Assembly (NCBI RefSeq): GCF_018502625.1
Contig: NZ_CP075566.1
Span: 687,001-751,000, forward strand
DNA: 64,000 nt
From: Pseudomonas hormoni
GTDB lineage: Bacteria; Pseudomonadota; Gammaproteobacteria; Pseudomonadales; Pseudomonadaceae
Reading direction: 5' to 3'
The translations under genes and the position numbers were made by a program. Within the stretch, counting starts at the first letter, position 1. The number at the start of each line of letters is the position of its first letter. The notes under the pieces were generated by a model that worked only from the letters and a program-made list of their open reading frames with translations, made no database searches and was not told where the DNA came from. This document shows, piece by piece, positions 18,855-28,168 of this stretch.

Positions 18855-18952
18855 CTCATCGCGGGCAAGCCCGCTCCCACAGGTTCAGTGACGTTCATGA
18901 ATTTTGTGCACGACACGGACACTGTGGGAGCGGGCTTGCCCGCGATGGGATC
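18855..18952. repeat. REPIN in the gap between the DUF2288 and tubulin-like genes
   Basis: Inverted pair: ATCGCGGGCAAGCCCGCTCC (from 18858) and ACTGTGGGAGCGGGCTTGCC (from 18921). The rest of the 318-bp gap holds only the hairpin at 18786-18803. Confidence 0.9.
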
Positions 18953-18966
18953 GACGCGGTTTTCAA

Positions 18967-21168
18967 TCAGACCGAGAACGTCTTGCCCGTGTGGTTATTC
19001 AGCGAAATAACCTTGGTCTTGCCAATCCGGTGACGGTAGATCTCGCGCAGGTACTTGATCGCCTTCTTCACGCAATCGCGCGACAGGCGAATGTCATTGA
19101 TCGAGACGAACTTGTCCTTGTCATTGATCAGCTCGCGGTACTTCTTCTCGTACATCGGTTTAATCGCGTACCAGTTGGTATCGAGGATCTTCGCCGGGTT
19201 TTCGAACTCGTTGAGCAAGTCGTCGATCAGGTCTTCGTCGAAGTCTTCATTGATGATGAAGTCCAGGATCGAGTTATCCAGCGTGTCGTCGAAGCGGTAC
19301 GGGTTCTTCGCGAAGCAGCGCTTGATGAACGCGACGATCAGCGTCAGGAAATCGTCCGACAGGCACGGGCTCTTGGCGATCAACGTGGTCAGCGACAGGT
19401 TGGCCGACGCGCCGATCACCAGCGCATAGCGCTTGAGCGTGGTGTTCGGGAACAGGCTGTTGAGGTGGGTCTTCAACCGGTTCAGGTCCATGTAGGACAG
19501 CTTGTAGTCTTTCGGCAAGGACACGATCGAGACCACCGACGAGCAGTTCTTGAAGAAGTGCAGGTCGTGCAACGCGGCCGCGTCATATCCGGAATTCTTG
19601 TACTGCTCCAGCGACGCCCGATAGCGCTTGGATTCGATCGGCAACAGGCTGATGCCTTCGATGGCCTGGGTGACTTTGTTGAAGTGCGGCAGGTCGATGG
19701 AGCGGAAGAACAGGTCGTCGATGTTCAGGCGCTGCGGTTCTTTTTCGAACACCTTGAACTTGTCGCTGCTCGGCGGCGGCGTTTCCGGCACCACGGATTC
19801 GGCGTAGGCAATCGCCACGGGGCCGGCCAGGCTCATGAACAAGTCGTTGGCGTCGAGGCGAATGGTTTCGCCGATGTCGATGCCGGCGCGACGGAAATAG
19901 TTCTGGTCGTAGTCAGTCGTGACCGCCTGCGCCGTCAGAATGTTGAAGATCTGCTGCGAGATGTACTGGTTGGCGTGCTTTTCCATCGCGTTGACGTCGA
20001 TGTTCTGGATGTTGCCGTCATCGCTTTCTTCGGCATAACGCATGATGTCGTTGGAGATCAGCATCATGGCGTTCCATGGGCGGATACGGCCCATGACGCT
20101 GGCTTCGCTGCTGTCTTCATTGGCGAAGTTGTAGGAGAAGTCCCACTCTTCCGACAGGTATTTGCACAGCAGGCGACCGGCGTTGATGTGCAGCGCCTCG
20201 GACATTTCACTGCGGTGATCGGAAATGTTCGGCAGTACGCAAATGCCGCTGGTGAAGATCGGCTCGAAGACGAAGGAATGACCGCTCTTGCCGTCATGCT
20301 CGTCCATCGGTTTGGTGTCGAACGTCTTGTTCATGTACGAGTGCTGCTGGGCCAGGCCGAACTCCGACGCCATGCCCGAACCGGTACCGCCGCCGGCACT
20401 GAAGATCGAGAAATACAGGCGCGACTGGTTGGCCTTGATGCCGCAGCTGTCGATCAGGTACGAGTGAATCATCTTCCAGTCAGGGCTGGAGAAACGCTGG
20501 GTGTCCTTGTTCAGGATGATCTTGGCCAGGTACTGGCCGAGGATCGGCGCGTTACCGGCGCCACCGGCGTGGACTTCCGACAAGTCCATGATTTTCATTT
20601 TGCTGTAGTCGCGCAGGAAGCCGCTTTTTTCGCCCTTGCGCGAGAAACGGATGCGACCGGCGATGTCTTTGTCCAGGTCGCCGAGCATGACCAGCGGCTC
20701 GACCAAAAACACCGGTTTAGTGGCTTTGTTCGGCCCCAGGCGCAGGTTGTTGCGGATCCACTGGGCCGGGCTGTAACCCTTTTCGGCGTAGCGTTTGTCC
20801 GGCGACAGGCGGTCTTCGTTGTTGAATTCGTTGAGGTAGAACTTGCGCGCGTTGTACACCAGCTCCGCGACGTCCAGCGCAATGTTCGAGCCGCAGCGAC
20901 CAAGGCCGATCAGGCACACCGACGGGAATTCCTGATCGCTGTGCTGTTCGTTATCGCCTTCCAGGTGCGGCGGGCGCGGGAACACCAGATCGCGCAGGCC
21001 GTCGAGGTTATCGAGGATGCGGTCCGTGTTGGTTTCGGTGAAATACAGGTATTGCTGAGTCGCCAGCGGGCGCGACGGCGTCAATGGCTTCGACGTTGCG
21101 GGGCTGTTCGCCGCGGGGCTCAGCGTCAGATCGGATATCGCAGTGGCCGGATTGTTTTTGGAAGTCAT
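18967..21168 (-). CDS. Tubulin/FtsZ-superfamily GTPase-like protein, uncharacterised
   Basis: 733 residues; not FtsZ itself. After an ~80-residue Ser/Pro/Thr-rich leader come the FtsZ-fold loops in order: T1 LIGLGRCGSN (86-95), T3 AGGAGN (201-206, cf. FtsZ GAGGNP), T4 SAGGGTGSG (257-265, the tubulin signature), a guanine-contact strand MMLISND (N373), H7 Asn in KHANQYI (N400), and a T7-like RLDANDL (437-443) whose D439-x2-D442 matches the FtsZ D209/D212 catalytic pair. This suggests GTP binding and polymerisation-triggered hydrolysis. About 290 residues follow with no family I recognise. Monocistronic; no partner gene adjacent. Closest known relatives are probably the FtsZ-like (FtsZl) and Tubulin_2 groups. 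Confidence 0.8.
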   Translation of the reverse strand: MTSKNNPATAISDLTLSPAANSPATSKPLTPSRPLATQQYLYFTETNTDRILDNLDGLRDLVFPRPPHLEGDNEQHSDQEFPSVCLIGLGRCGSNIALDVAELVYNARKFYLNEFNNEDRLSPDKRYAEKGYSPAQWIRNNLRLGPNKATKPVFLVEPLVMLGDLDKDIAGRIRFSRKGEKSGFLRDYSKMKIMDLSEVHAGGAGNAPILGQYLAKIILNKDTQRFSSPDWKMIHSYLIDSCGIKANQSRLYFSIFSAGGGTGSGMASEFGLAQQHSYMNKTFDTKPMDEHDGKSGHSFVFEPIFTSGICVLPNISDHRSEMSEALHINAGRLLCKYLSEEWDFSYNFANEDSSEASVMGRIRPWNAMMLISNDIMRYAEESDDGNIQNIDVNAMEKHANQYISQQIFNILTAQAVTTDYDQNYFRRAGIDIGETIRLDANDLFMSLAGPVAIAYAESVVPETPPPSSDKFKVFEKEPQRLNIDDLFFRSIDLPHFNKVTQAIEGISLLPIESKRYRASLEQYKNSGYDAAALHDLHFFKNCSSVVSIVSLPKDYKLSYMDLNRLKTHLNSLFPNTTLKRYALVIGASANLSLTTLIAKSPCLSDDFLTLIVAFIKRCFAKNPYRFDDTLDNSILDFIINEDFDEDLIDDLLNEFENPAKILDTNWYAIKPMYEKKYRELINDKDKFVSINDIRLSRDCVKKAIKYLREIYRHRIGKTKVISLNNHTGKTFSV

Positions 21169-21365
21169 TGTGCGCCATGTACCTGGGCTGGTCGGTCGGG
21201 CGACTGCTGTCGTCGAACCGTCACGGATGGGTTCTCGCGTCTTTTTTCAGCGCGTCATTGGCCCAAGCGTCAGGGGGTTGGCCTGAGCATCACTCGGGGG
21301 AATCCTTTCCTTAGTCATGATGAATCGGCCAATATTTGGCGATCTTTAATCGAAAAGAAGGCCAA

Positions 21366-22261
21366 ATGATGTCAACCCTACCTTCGTTGGGTTTTGCCGG
21401 GATCGGCCTGATGGGTTTGCCGATGTGCCAACGCCTGCTGGCAGCGGGTTATCCGCTGACGGTGTGGAACCGTAACCCGGCCAAGTGCGCGCCGCTGGTC
21501 GAGGCGGGCGCGCGACACGTCGCCACGCCTGCCGAGCTGTGCCAGCACGCCGATGTGCTGATGTTGTGTCTGGCGGATACGGCTGTGGTGCGCGAGGTGG
21601 TGTTTGGTCCGGGCGGGATTGTCGAGGGTGGGAAAAGCGGCCAGCTGCTGGTGGATTTTTCCAGCCTGGAACCCACCGCGACGCGGGAAATGTCGGCGCA
21701 GCTGGCCAGCCAGACCGGCATGAGCTGGCTGGACGCTCCGGTGTCCGGCGGTGTTGTCGGCGCCGAGGCCGGTAGCCTGGCCATCATGGTGGGCGGCGAA
21801 GTGGCGGACCTTGAGCGTGTCAGGTCTGTTCTGCTCAGCCTCGGTCAGCGCGTCACCCATATGGGCGCGGTCGGGGCGGGGCAGGTGACCAAGGTGTGTA
21901 ATCAGATGATTGTCGCCTGCAATGCCCTGGTCATCGCCGAAGTGGTGGCGCTGGCCGAGCGTTCCGGTGTGCAGGCCAGCCTGATCGCCGAAGCCCTGGC
22001 GGGCGGTTTTGCCGATTCCAAACCGTTGCAGATCCTCGCCCCGCAAATGGCCGAAAGCCGCTTCGAGCCCGTGAAGTGGCACGTGCGCACGCTGCTCAAG
22101 GACCTCGACACTGCGGTGAAATTTTCCCGTGAACAGGTTCGGCCACGCCCGTCAGCGGATTGGCCGCACAACTGATGCGCCTGCATGGGAGTCAGGGCTA
22201 TTTGCAAAAGGACCCGTCAACGTTAGTGCAGTTGTACCGCGAGCCAGACTCAAAGGGTTGA
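21366..22261 (+). pseudogene. Beta-hydroxyacid dehydrogenase (2-hydroxy-3-oxopropionate reductase family), frameshifted near the 3' end
   Basis: N-terminal Rossmann motif GFAGIGLMGLPMCQRLL and the substrate-site signature DAPVSGGVVGAEAGSLAIMVGG place it in the 3-hydroxyisobutyrate/tartronate-semialdehyde reductase family; the catalytic Lys is in GQVTKVCNQMIV. The original frame reads normally to FSREQ, then stops at 22175 (269 aa from ATG 21366) with an aberrant tail. Adding one base at about 22137 (GGTT for GTT) restores GSATPVSGLAAQLMRLHGSQ and onward to a stop at 22261, the expected family end. So a single-base deletion (or read error) removes the last ~40 residues. ATG 21369 is an equally possible start. 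Confidence 0.85.
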
Positions 22262-22427
22262 AGGCGCGCGCGTGTTTGCGCTGGAGCAGGTAGCCCTGCA
22301 CGAAATCGCAGCCGTTACCCTCGAGAAACGCGAATTGCTCGGGGGTTTCGACGCCTTCGGTGATCACCTGTAAATGCAGGGTGTGGGCAATGACGATGAT
22401 CGCGCTCTGGAGTATAGAGGCCGTGCA
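22240..22427 (-). pseudogene. Remnant of an EAL-domain (c-di-GMP phosphodiesterase) gene
   Basis: Minus-strand frame from 22427 reads SILQSAIIVIAHTLHLQVIT, then EGVETPEQFAFLEGNGCDF and VQGYLLQRK. This is the C-terminal third of an EAL domain, including the EGVET motif and the QGYL end. An in-frame stop lies directly upstream and no EAL motif, start or first half is present. It is a decayed fragment lying against the end of the frameshifted dehydrogenase. No other gene is seen from 22428 to 22497. Confidence 0.8.
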
Positions 22428-22497
22428 TCAAAGGAGTAGTGGCACATTGGAGTCAAAAAAACTTCGGAATTACACTGATAGCGATTGGTGCTAAGCC

Positions 22498-22863
22498 CTA
22501 GGCGCTTTGCTCAAAGGTCATTTCGTACTCGGGTAGCAGGGCTGGCAGCCCGAACGCTGCCCGTGCCGCATCGCAATCCACGTTCGCCTCGCCATTGGCC
22601 CAGGAGGCGTCGAACTCCCGGCAGGTGCTGGAGCGCTGATCGTAGATCGAGCATTGCACGGTGCTGCCTACTTCACCGACCAGCCCGATGCAGCGGGTGG
22701 GTTTGCAGTCTGTGCCGAGCATGGCCACGCGACTGGGGCTGATGGGCGCGACAAGCTCGTCGGGCACTGTCCCACCGGCCGAGGTGCATTCACCCCAGAA
22801 AAAAGACACGCGAAAATGGGAACAGCAGGCACCGCAATTCAGACACGGACTGGCTTCGGACAT
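22498..22863 (-). CDS. YkgJ-family zinc/iron-chelating cysteine-cluster protein
   Basis: 121 residues. N-terminal CLNCGACC (C7, C10, C13, C14) plus later cysteines in GTDCKPTRC and QCSIYDQRSSTCREF match the YkgJ (CxxCxxCC) family, thought to bind a metal cluster; the physiological role is not established. Convergent with nothing close; followed on the left by decayed DNA. ATG 22863. Confidence 0.88.
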   Translation of the reverse strand: MSEASPCLNCGACCSHFRVSFFWGECTSAGGTVPDELVAPISPSRVAMLGTDCKPTRCIGLVGEVGSTVQCSIYDQRSSTCREFDASWANGEANVDCDAARAAFGLPALLPEYEMTFEQSA

Positions 22864-23009
22864 GGGCGATAATCAAAAGAGGGTGGGGGGACGGTGGGGC
22901 AGACAAGGCCGCTATTCTAGGCTTCGCGTTGGACTTGGGAAGGGGGCGCAAAAGTATTTTTTTATGCGACCAAAGGCGTTGGAAACACCGACCTTACCCA
23001 CACCACAAA

Positions 23010-23107
23010 TCCCTTGTGGGAGCGAGCCTGCTCGCGATTGCGGTCTGACATTCAACGAATCCGTTGGCTGATGTAAAACTATCGCTAGCAGGCTAGCTCC
23101 CACAGTT
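23010..23107. repeat. REPIN upstream of the MFS gene; 14-bp palindrome beside it
   Basis: Arms CCCTTGTGGGAGCGAGCCTG and CTAGCAGGCTAGCTCCCACA face each other across ~45 bp; the right arm is diverged (CTAGCAGGCTAG for CGAGCAGGCTCG). A perfect palindrome GGCTGATATCAGCC follows at 23114-23127, ~95 bp before the MFS start. Nothing else is seen in the 356-bp gap 22864-23219. Confidence 0.8.
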
Positions 23108-23219
23108 GCCATGGGCTGATATCAGCCTTACGAATAATTACAGACAGCTACGGCGAGCCTGACTAGATTGCAGGTTCCGGGGACAGTGAGGCCCCAATAA
23201 CAATAAAAGAGACGGACCC

Positions 23220-24569
23220 ATGCAGAACTCGACCCAAGCGGCGAATGCCTGGCGCATTCTGTTCCTGCTGTTCCTGGCCAACCTGTTCAACTTCTTCGAC
23301 CGCACCATTCCGGCCATCATCATCGAGCCAATCCGTATGGAATGGCACCTCAGCGATTTTCAACTGGGAATCATCGGGACTGCATTCACCATCGTCTACG
23401 CGATTGCCGGCCTGCCTTTGGGCCGGATGGCCGATACCGGCTCGCGCGCCAAACTGATGGGCTGGGGCCTGGCGGCGTGGAGCGCGCTGACTGCCGTTAA
23501 CGGGCTGGTGGGCAGTTTCTGGAGTTTCCTGATCGTGCGCATGGGCATCGGTATTGGTGAGGCCAGTTATGCACCGGCCGCCAACTCGCTGATCGGCGAC
23601 CTGTTCCCGGCCCACCGTCGCGCGCGGGCGATGGGCATTTTCATGCTCGGCCTGCCATTGGGCCTGTTACTGGCGTTTTTCACCATCGGCTGGATGGTCA
23701 AGGCCTTCGACAGCTGGCGTGCACCGTTTTTCATCGCGGCAGTGCCGGGGCTGGTCCTGGCGATCTTCATGTTCTTCATCAAGGAACCGAAACGCGGCGC
23801 GGCCGAAAGTGTGCAGGTCTCGCAGGAACGTGTGGACCGGCCGATCCGCCGAGTGCTGGCGGTGCCGACATTCCTGTGGCTGGTCATGGCGGGGCTGTGT
23901 TTTAACTTCGCCACCTATGCCTGCAACTCTTTTCTGGTGCCGATGCTGCAGCGTTATTTCCTGATGCCCTTGCATGAGGCCGCTGTGGCAACGGGCGTCA
24001 TCGTCGGTGTGACTGGCCTGTTCGGCCTGACCTTGGGCGGTTGGGTCGCGGACAAGATTCACCAGCGCGTGGCCAATGGGCGGCTGCTGTTTGCGGCATT
24101 CAGCCTGATCATCTCGACGGTGTGCACCGCTTGGGCGTTGCATGCGGGACGGATCGAAATCGGGGTGTTCGTGGCGGTGTTCAGCGTCGGCTGGTTGTTT
24201 GCCTACAACTTCTACACCTGCGTCTACACGGCGATTCAGGACGTGGTCGAACCGCGCCTGCGGGCGACGGCCATGGCGTTGTTCTTTGCCGGGTTGTATT
24301 TGCTCGGCGGTGGATTGGGGCCGGTGGTGGTGGGCGGTCTGTCCGATCACTTTGCGCACACGGCCATGCTGGCGGCCGGTGCCGAGCAGATGACCGAAGC
24401 GTTCAAGGCTGTCGGGCTGCATGACGCGATGTACCTTATTCCGGTGGCGCTGTTCTTTACGATGGTGTTTCTGTTTCTGGCATCGCGGTGTTTTGTGCGG
24501 GATGCGAAGCGGATGAAGGATGGTTTGGTGGCGGTGGTTGAGCCTGAGATTCCTGCTGTCACCGCATAA
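23220..24569 (+). CDS. MFS transporter, spinster-like family
   Basis: 449 residues, 12 predicted membrane helices with a cytosolic loop in the middle (KEPKRGAAESVQVSQERVDR). Seen: N-terminal FLANLFNFFDRTIPAIIIEPI with the D-R pair of spinster-type carriers, the loop 2-3 motif GLPLGRMADTGSRAKLMG, and RMGIGIGEASYAPAANSLI. Members move diverse small molecules; the substrate is not predictable. ATG 23220 follows AAAAGAGACGG. Possibly controlled through the palindrome just upstream. Confidence 0.88.
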   Translation: MQNSTQAANAWRILFLLFLANLFNFFDRTIPAIIIEPIRMEWHLSDFQLGIIGTAFTIVYAIAGLPLGRMADTGSRAKLMGWGLAAWSALTAVNGLVGSFWSFLIVRMGIGIGEASYAPAANSLIGDLFPAHRRARAMGIFMLGLPLGLLLAFFTIGWMVKAFDSWRAPFFIAAVPGLVLAIFMFFIKEPKRGAAESVQVSQERVDRPIRRVLAVPTFLWLVMAGLCFNFATYACNSFLVPMLQRYFLMPLHEAAVATGVIVGVTGLFGLTLGGWVADKIHQRVANGRLLFAAFSLIISTVCTAWALHAGRIEIGVFVAVFSVGWLFAYNFYTCVYTAIQDVVEPRLRATAMALFFAGLYLLGGGLGPVVVGGLSDHFAHTAMLAAGAEQMTEAFKAVGLHDAMYLIPVALFFTMVFLFLASRCFVRDAKRMKDGLVAVVEPEIPAVTA

Positions 24570-24587
24570 CAGGAGCGAACACAAAAA

Positions 24588-24692
24588 CCTGTGGCGAGGG
24601 AGCTTGCTCCCGTTGGGGCGCGAAGCGGCCCTGAAATCTCAAAGCGACGACTGCTTCGCAGCCGAGCGGGAGCAAGCTCCTCGCCACAAATG
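24588..24692. repeat. REP pair of the 'gtggcgagggagcttgctccc' class
   Basis: Left arm CCTGTGGCGAGGGAGCTTGC, right arm GAGCAAGCTCCTCGCCACAA, with inner GCGAAGCGGCC/GGCTGCGAAGC-like sequence. This is a different REP family from the 'gggagcgggcttgcccgc' type elsewhere in the window. Confidence 0.85.
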
Positions 24693-24708
24693 GTCAGTGT
24701 CGAACCAT

Positions 24709-24744
24709 AAAAAAGGCCCGCATCGCTGCGGGCCTTTTTGTTTT
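24709..24744. terminator. Bidirectional terminator between the MFS gene and rapA
   Basis: AAAAAAGGCCCGCA-tcgc-TGCGGGCCTTTTT: an 9-bp GC stem flanked by A and T runs, able to stop both convergent transcripts. Confidence 0.9.
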
Positions 24745-24761
24745 TCCGGGGGAAGTGGGGG

Positions 24762-27608
24762 TTAACCCGCCACCAACACCCGAATCGCTTCCAGTCGCAA
24801 CGCAGCCTTGTCGAGCATGGCCAGACCTTGCTCACGCTGTTTACGCAAGGCAACCAGTTCGCTGTCACGTACGGTCGGGTTGACCGCTTGCAACGCAGTC
24901 AGGCGTGCCAGTTCTTCGTCGGTGTCGGCCGCCAGGCGACGCTGCGCCTCAGCCACACGCTCGGCGTGACGCGGGAAGATCTTCTCTTCACCCGCGTTGA
25001 TCCGTGGCGTCAGCTGATCGCGCTGGGCCTGGATGAACTTGTTGGCGCTGGCACGCGGCACGCTTTCCAGTTGATCGTTCAGGGTTTCGAACGACACCCG
25101 GGCCGACAGGTCGTTGCCATTGGCATCGAGCAGGCAGCGCAGCGCGGCCGGGGGCAGGTAACGGCCCAGTTGCAGCGAGCGCGGCGCAACCACTTCGCTG
25201 ACGTAGAGCAGTTCCAGCAACACGGTGCCAGGTTTCAGCGCCTTGTTCTTGATCAGTGCCACGGCGGTGTTGCCCATCGAGCCGGACAGCACCAGGTCCA
25301 TGCCGCCCTGCACCATCGGGTGTTCCCAGGTGATGAACTGCATGTCTTCGCGAGACAGCGCCTGGTTGCGGTCGTAGGTGATGGTCACGCCTTCGTCGTC
25401 GCCCAGCGGGAAGCTGGCGTCGAGCATTTTTTCACTTGGCTTGAGGATCAGCGCGTTTTCCGAATGGTCTTCGCTGTCGATGCCGAAGGCGTCGAACAGG
25501 GTTTCCATGTAGATCGGCAGGGCGAATTGATCGTCTTGCTCAAGAATGTCCTCGACCAGCGCATCACCTTCACCAGCGCCGCCGGAGTTGAGCTCCAGCA
25601 AACGGTCACGGCCGGTGTGCAGCTCGGCTTCCAGACGCTCGCGCTCGGCGCGGGCTTCGTCGATCAGCGCTTGCCACTCGCCATCGTCGGCATTTTCCAG
25701 CAGCGGCAGCAGGCGCGGGCCGAACCGGTGCTGCAAGGCGTTGCCGGTCGGGCAGGTGTTGAGGAACGCATTCAGGGCTTCGTGATACCACTGGAACAAC
25801 CGCTCTTGCGGGCTGGTTTCCAGGTACGGCACGTGCAGTTCGATGATGTGCTTCTGGCCGATCCGGTCCAGACGACCGATCCGCTGCTCCAGCAGGTCCG
25901 GGTGCGACGGCAGATCGAACAGCACCAGATGGTGCGAGAATTGGAAGTTGCGACCTTCACTGCCGATTTCCGAGCAGATCAGCACTTGCGCGCCGAACTC
26001 TTCATCGGCGAAGTAGGCAGCGGCGCGGTCACGCTCGAGGATGTTCATGCCCTCGTGGAACACCGTGGCCGGGATGCCGGAGCGTACGCGCAGGGCGTCT
26101 TCCAGGTCCATGGCGGTTTCGGCGTGGGCGCAGATCACCAGTACTTTGGTGCGCTTGAGCATCTTCAGCGTATCGATGAGCCATTCGACGCGCGGGTCGA
26201 ATTTCCACCAGCGCTCTTCTTCGTTGGCGTCCGGCTGGGCCTGGAAGCTGACTTCCGGGTACAGCTCGGCGTGATCGCCCAGCGGCAGTTCGAGGTATTC
26301 GTCGGGGCATGGCAGCGGATACGGGTGCAGTTTGCGTTCCGGGAAACCCTGCACCGCGGCGCGGGTATTACGGAACAGCACGCGGCCGGTGCCGTGGCGG
26401 TCGAGCAGCTCGCGGACCAGACGGGCGCTGGCTTCGGTATCGCCATCGTTGACGGCGGTCAGCAGCGCTTCGCCTTCGTTGCCGAGGAAACCGTGAATGG
26501 TCTTGTGCGCTTCAGGCGACAGGCGCCCCTTGTCCAGCAGCTCCTGAACGGCTTCGGCCACCGGGCGATAGTTTTCGCTCTCGGCGCGGAAAGCGTGCAG
26601 GTCATGGAAACGGTTCGGGTCGAGCAGGCGCAGGCGTGCGAAGTGGCTGTCCTGACCCAGTTGTTCCGGGGTCGCGGTCAGCAGCAATACGCCGGGAATG
26701 ACTTCGGCGAGTTGTTCGACCAGCGAGTATTCCGGGCTGGCCTTGTCTTCGTGCCACACCAGGTGGTGGGCTTCGTCGACGACCATCAAGTCCCAACCGG
26801 CGGCGAACAGCGCGTCCTGAGCCTTCTCGTCTTCTACCAGCCATTCCAGCGCAACCAGCGCGAGCTGGGTGTCTTCGAACGGGTTGGCGGCATCGCTTTC
26901 GATGAAGCGTTCTTCGTCGAACAGCGCGACTTGCAGGTTGAAGCGGCGGCGCATCTCCACCAGCCACTGGTGCTGCAGGTTTTCCGGCACCAGGATCAGC
27001 ACGCGGTTGGCGCGGCCCGACAGCAGTTGGCGGTGGATTACCAGGCCGGCTTCGATGGTCTTGCCCAGGCCCACTTCGTCCGCCAGCAGAACCCGGGGCG
27101 CAATGCGGTCGGCCACTTCACGGGCGATGTGCAGCTGGTGCGCGATCGGTTGCGCACGCACGCCACCCAGGCCCCAGAGGGAGGATTGCAACTGGCGGCT
27201 GGTGTGTTCAAGCGTGTGGTAGCGCAGGGAGAACCAGGCCAGCGGGTCGATCTGCCCGGCGAACAGACGGTCGCTGGCCAGACGGAACTGAATGAAGTTC
27301 GACAGCTGGGTTTCCGGCAGGGTGACCACTTCGTTCTGCGCGTTGAGGCCGTGGTAGACCAGCAGGCCGTCGACGTCGTCGACTTCCTGGACAGTCAGTT
27401 TCCAGCCTTCGAAGTGAGTGATCGAGTCACCCGGCGAAAACCGCACGCGGGTGAGGGGCGCATTCCGTAGCGCGTACTGGCGAGTGTCGCCAGTGGCCGG
27501 ATAGAGCACGGTCAACAAGCGGCCGTCCTGTGCCAGAACGGTGCCCAAACCCAGCTCGGCTTCGCTGTCACTGATCCAGCGTTGCCCCGGTTGATACTGC
27601 TGCGCCAT
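24762..27608 (-). CDS. rapA: RNA polymerase-associated protein RapA (SWI2/SNF2 ATPase)
   Basis: 948 residues, close to E. coli RapA (968). Binds core RNA polymerase and recycles it after transcription, using ATP. N-terminal Tudor-like domains ([17 protein letters not shown]...), then helicase motif [15 protein letters not shown] (GLGKT 180-184), motif II DEAH (278-281), a SNF2 C-terminal helicase lobe with [17 protein letters not shown] and [11 protein letters not shown] (motif VI), and the long RapA-specific C-terminal region. ATG 27608. It is a single-gene unit. Confidence 0.97.
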   Translation of the reverse strand: MAQQYQPGQRWISDSEAELGLGTVLAQDGRLLTVLYPATGDTRQYALRNAPLTRVRFSPGDSITHFEGWKLTVQEVDDVDGLLVYHGLNAQNEVVTLPETQLSNFIQFRLASDRLFAGQIDPLAWFSLRYHTLEHTSRQLQSSLWGLGGVRAQPIAHQLHIAREVADRIAPRVLLADEVGLGKTIEAGLVIHRQLLSGRANRVLILVPENLQHQWLVEMRRRFNLQVALFDEERFIESDAANPFEDTQLALVALEWLVEDEKAQDALFAAGWDLMVVDEAHHLVWHEDKASPEYSLVEQLAEVIPGVLLLTATPEQLGQDSHFARLRLLDPNRFHDLHAFRAESENYRPVAEAVQELLDKGRLSPEAHKTIHGFLGNEGEALLTAVNDGDTEASARLVRELLDRHGTGRVLFRNTRAAVQGFPERKLHPYPLPCPDEYLELPLGDHAELYPEVSFQAQPDANEEERWWKFDPRVEWLIDTLKMLKRTKVLVICAHAETAMDLEDALRVRSGIPATVFHEGMNILERDRAAAYFADEEFGAQVLICSEIGSEGRNFQFSHHLVLFDLPSHPDLLEQRIGRLDRIGQKHIIELHVPYLETSPQERLFQWYHEALNAFLNTCPTGNALQHRFGPRLLPLLENADDGEWQALIDEARAERERLEAELHTGRDRLLELNSGGAGEGDALVEDILEQDDQFALPIYMETLFDAFGIDSEDHSENALILKPSEKMLDASFPLGDDEGVTITYDRNQALSREDMQFITWEHPMVQGGMDLVLSGSMGNTAVALIKNKALKPGTVLLELLYVSEVVAPRSLQLGRYLPPAALRCLLDANGNDLSARVSFETLNDQLESVPRASANKFIQAQRDQLTPRINAGEEKIFPRHAERVAEAQRRLAADTDEELARLTALQAVNPTVRDSELVALRKQREQGLAMLDKAALRLEAIRVLVAG

Positions 27609-27826
27609 GCTGCCTGACTCCCACCTTGAAAAAGCGGGCTATCTTAACGGAATGAGGGCTTCAGGGCCAAAGGACTCTCATAAATACTGACGGTATTACG
27701 ATAGTTCAACGCTGCAAGGGGTGCGGGTCGGGGCACCTATTCGTGCCAAACGGGTCACAGTTTGCGACCGATGGCTCAAGTCGCCATCCCCGCAGCCGAC
27801 AGCCTGCTGACAGGAGACAAATAATT

Positions 27827-28168
27827 ATGCTGCCACCGATGCTCCCCTTGAGTGCCGTGCCGATCACTTCCCAGCACGACCCGATCCGCCAGCGCCCGGA
27901 TATTCCGCCCGTTGTGCCGGTGCAGGAAAGCTCCAACGAAAGCACCATCGATCTGCAACAGCGCGATCCGGAGGAGGCGGCTTTTCAGTTGCGCGAGGAA
28001 CAGCGCCGCAAGCAGGAACAGCAAAGGCGTCGTCGTGAAGCCGATGAAGATCCTGACGGACACCTGGCGATTCCCGGTACCGAGCTCAACGCCGACAACA
28101 CTGTGCCGGTAGCGCCACTGATTGAAGACGAGCCGCGTCAGGGGTTGTGGGTCGATATTCAGATTTAG
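27827..28168 (+). CDS. Small proline/charge-rich conserved protein of unknown function
   Basis: 113 residues from ATG 27827 (AGGAGA upstream). N-terminus is Pro-rich (MLPPMLPLSAVPITSQHDPI), the centre a charged helix rich in Q/R/E (FQLREEQRRKQEQQRRRREADED), and the end a conserved-looking GLWVDIQI. No catalytic motif. Orthologues are sometimes labelled aspartate-semialdehyde dehydrogenase, from memory; nothing in 113 residues supports that. Its stop overlaps that of the convergent aminotransferase gene by 4 bp. Confidence 0.75.
   Translation: MLPPMLPLSAVPITSQHDPIRQRPDIPPVVPVQESSNESTIDLQQRDPEEAAFQLREEQRRKQEQQRRRREADEDPDGHLAIPGTELNADNTVPVAPLIEDEPRQGLWVDIQI

Noticed and set aside
18904..21369. 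An 821-codon plus-strand frame opposite the tubulin-like gene
   Set aside because: Shadow frame: low-complexity Val/Asp/Arg/Gln sequence, no ribosome site, while the minus-strand frame carries ordered FtsZ-like motifs.
24738..27470. A 910-codon open frame on the plus strand opposite rapA
   Set aside because: It is exactly antisense to a well-supported rapA; the translation is rich in Arg/Gln/Val/His with no domain, as expected from the complementary strand of high-GC genes.
27827..28168. Aspartate-semialdehyde dehydrogenase
   Set aside because: At 113 residues, Pro- and charge-rich, it lacks the NADP-binding and catalytic Cys regions of that enzyme.
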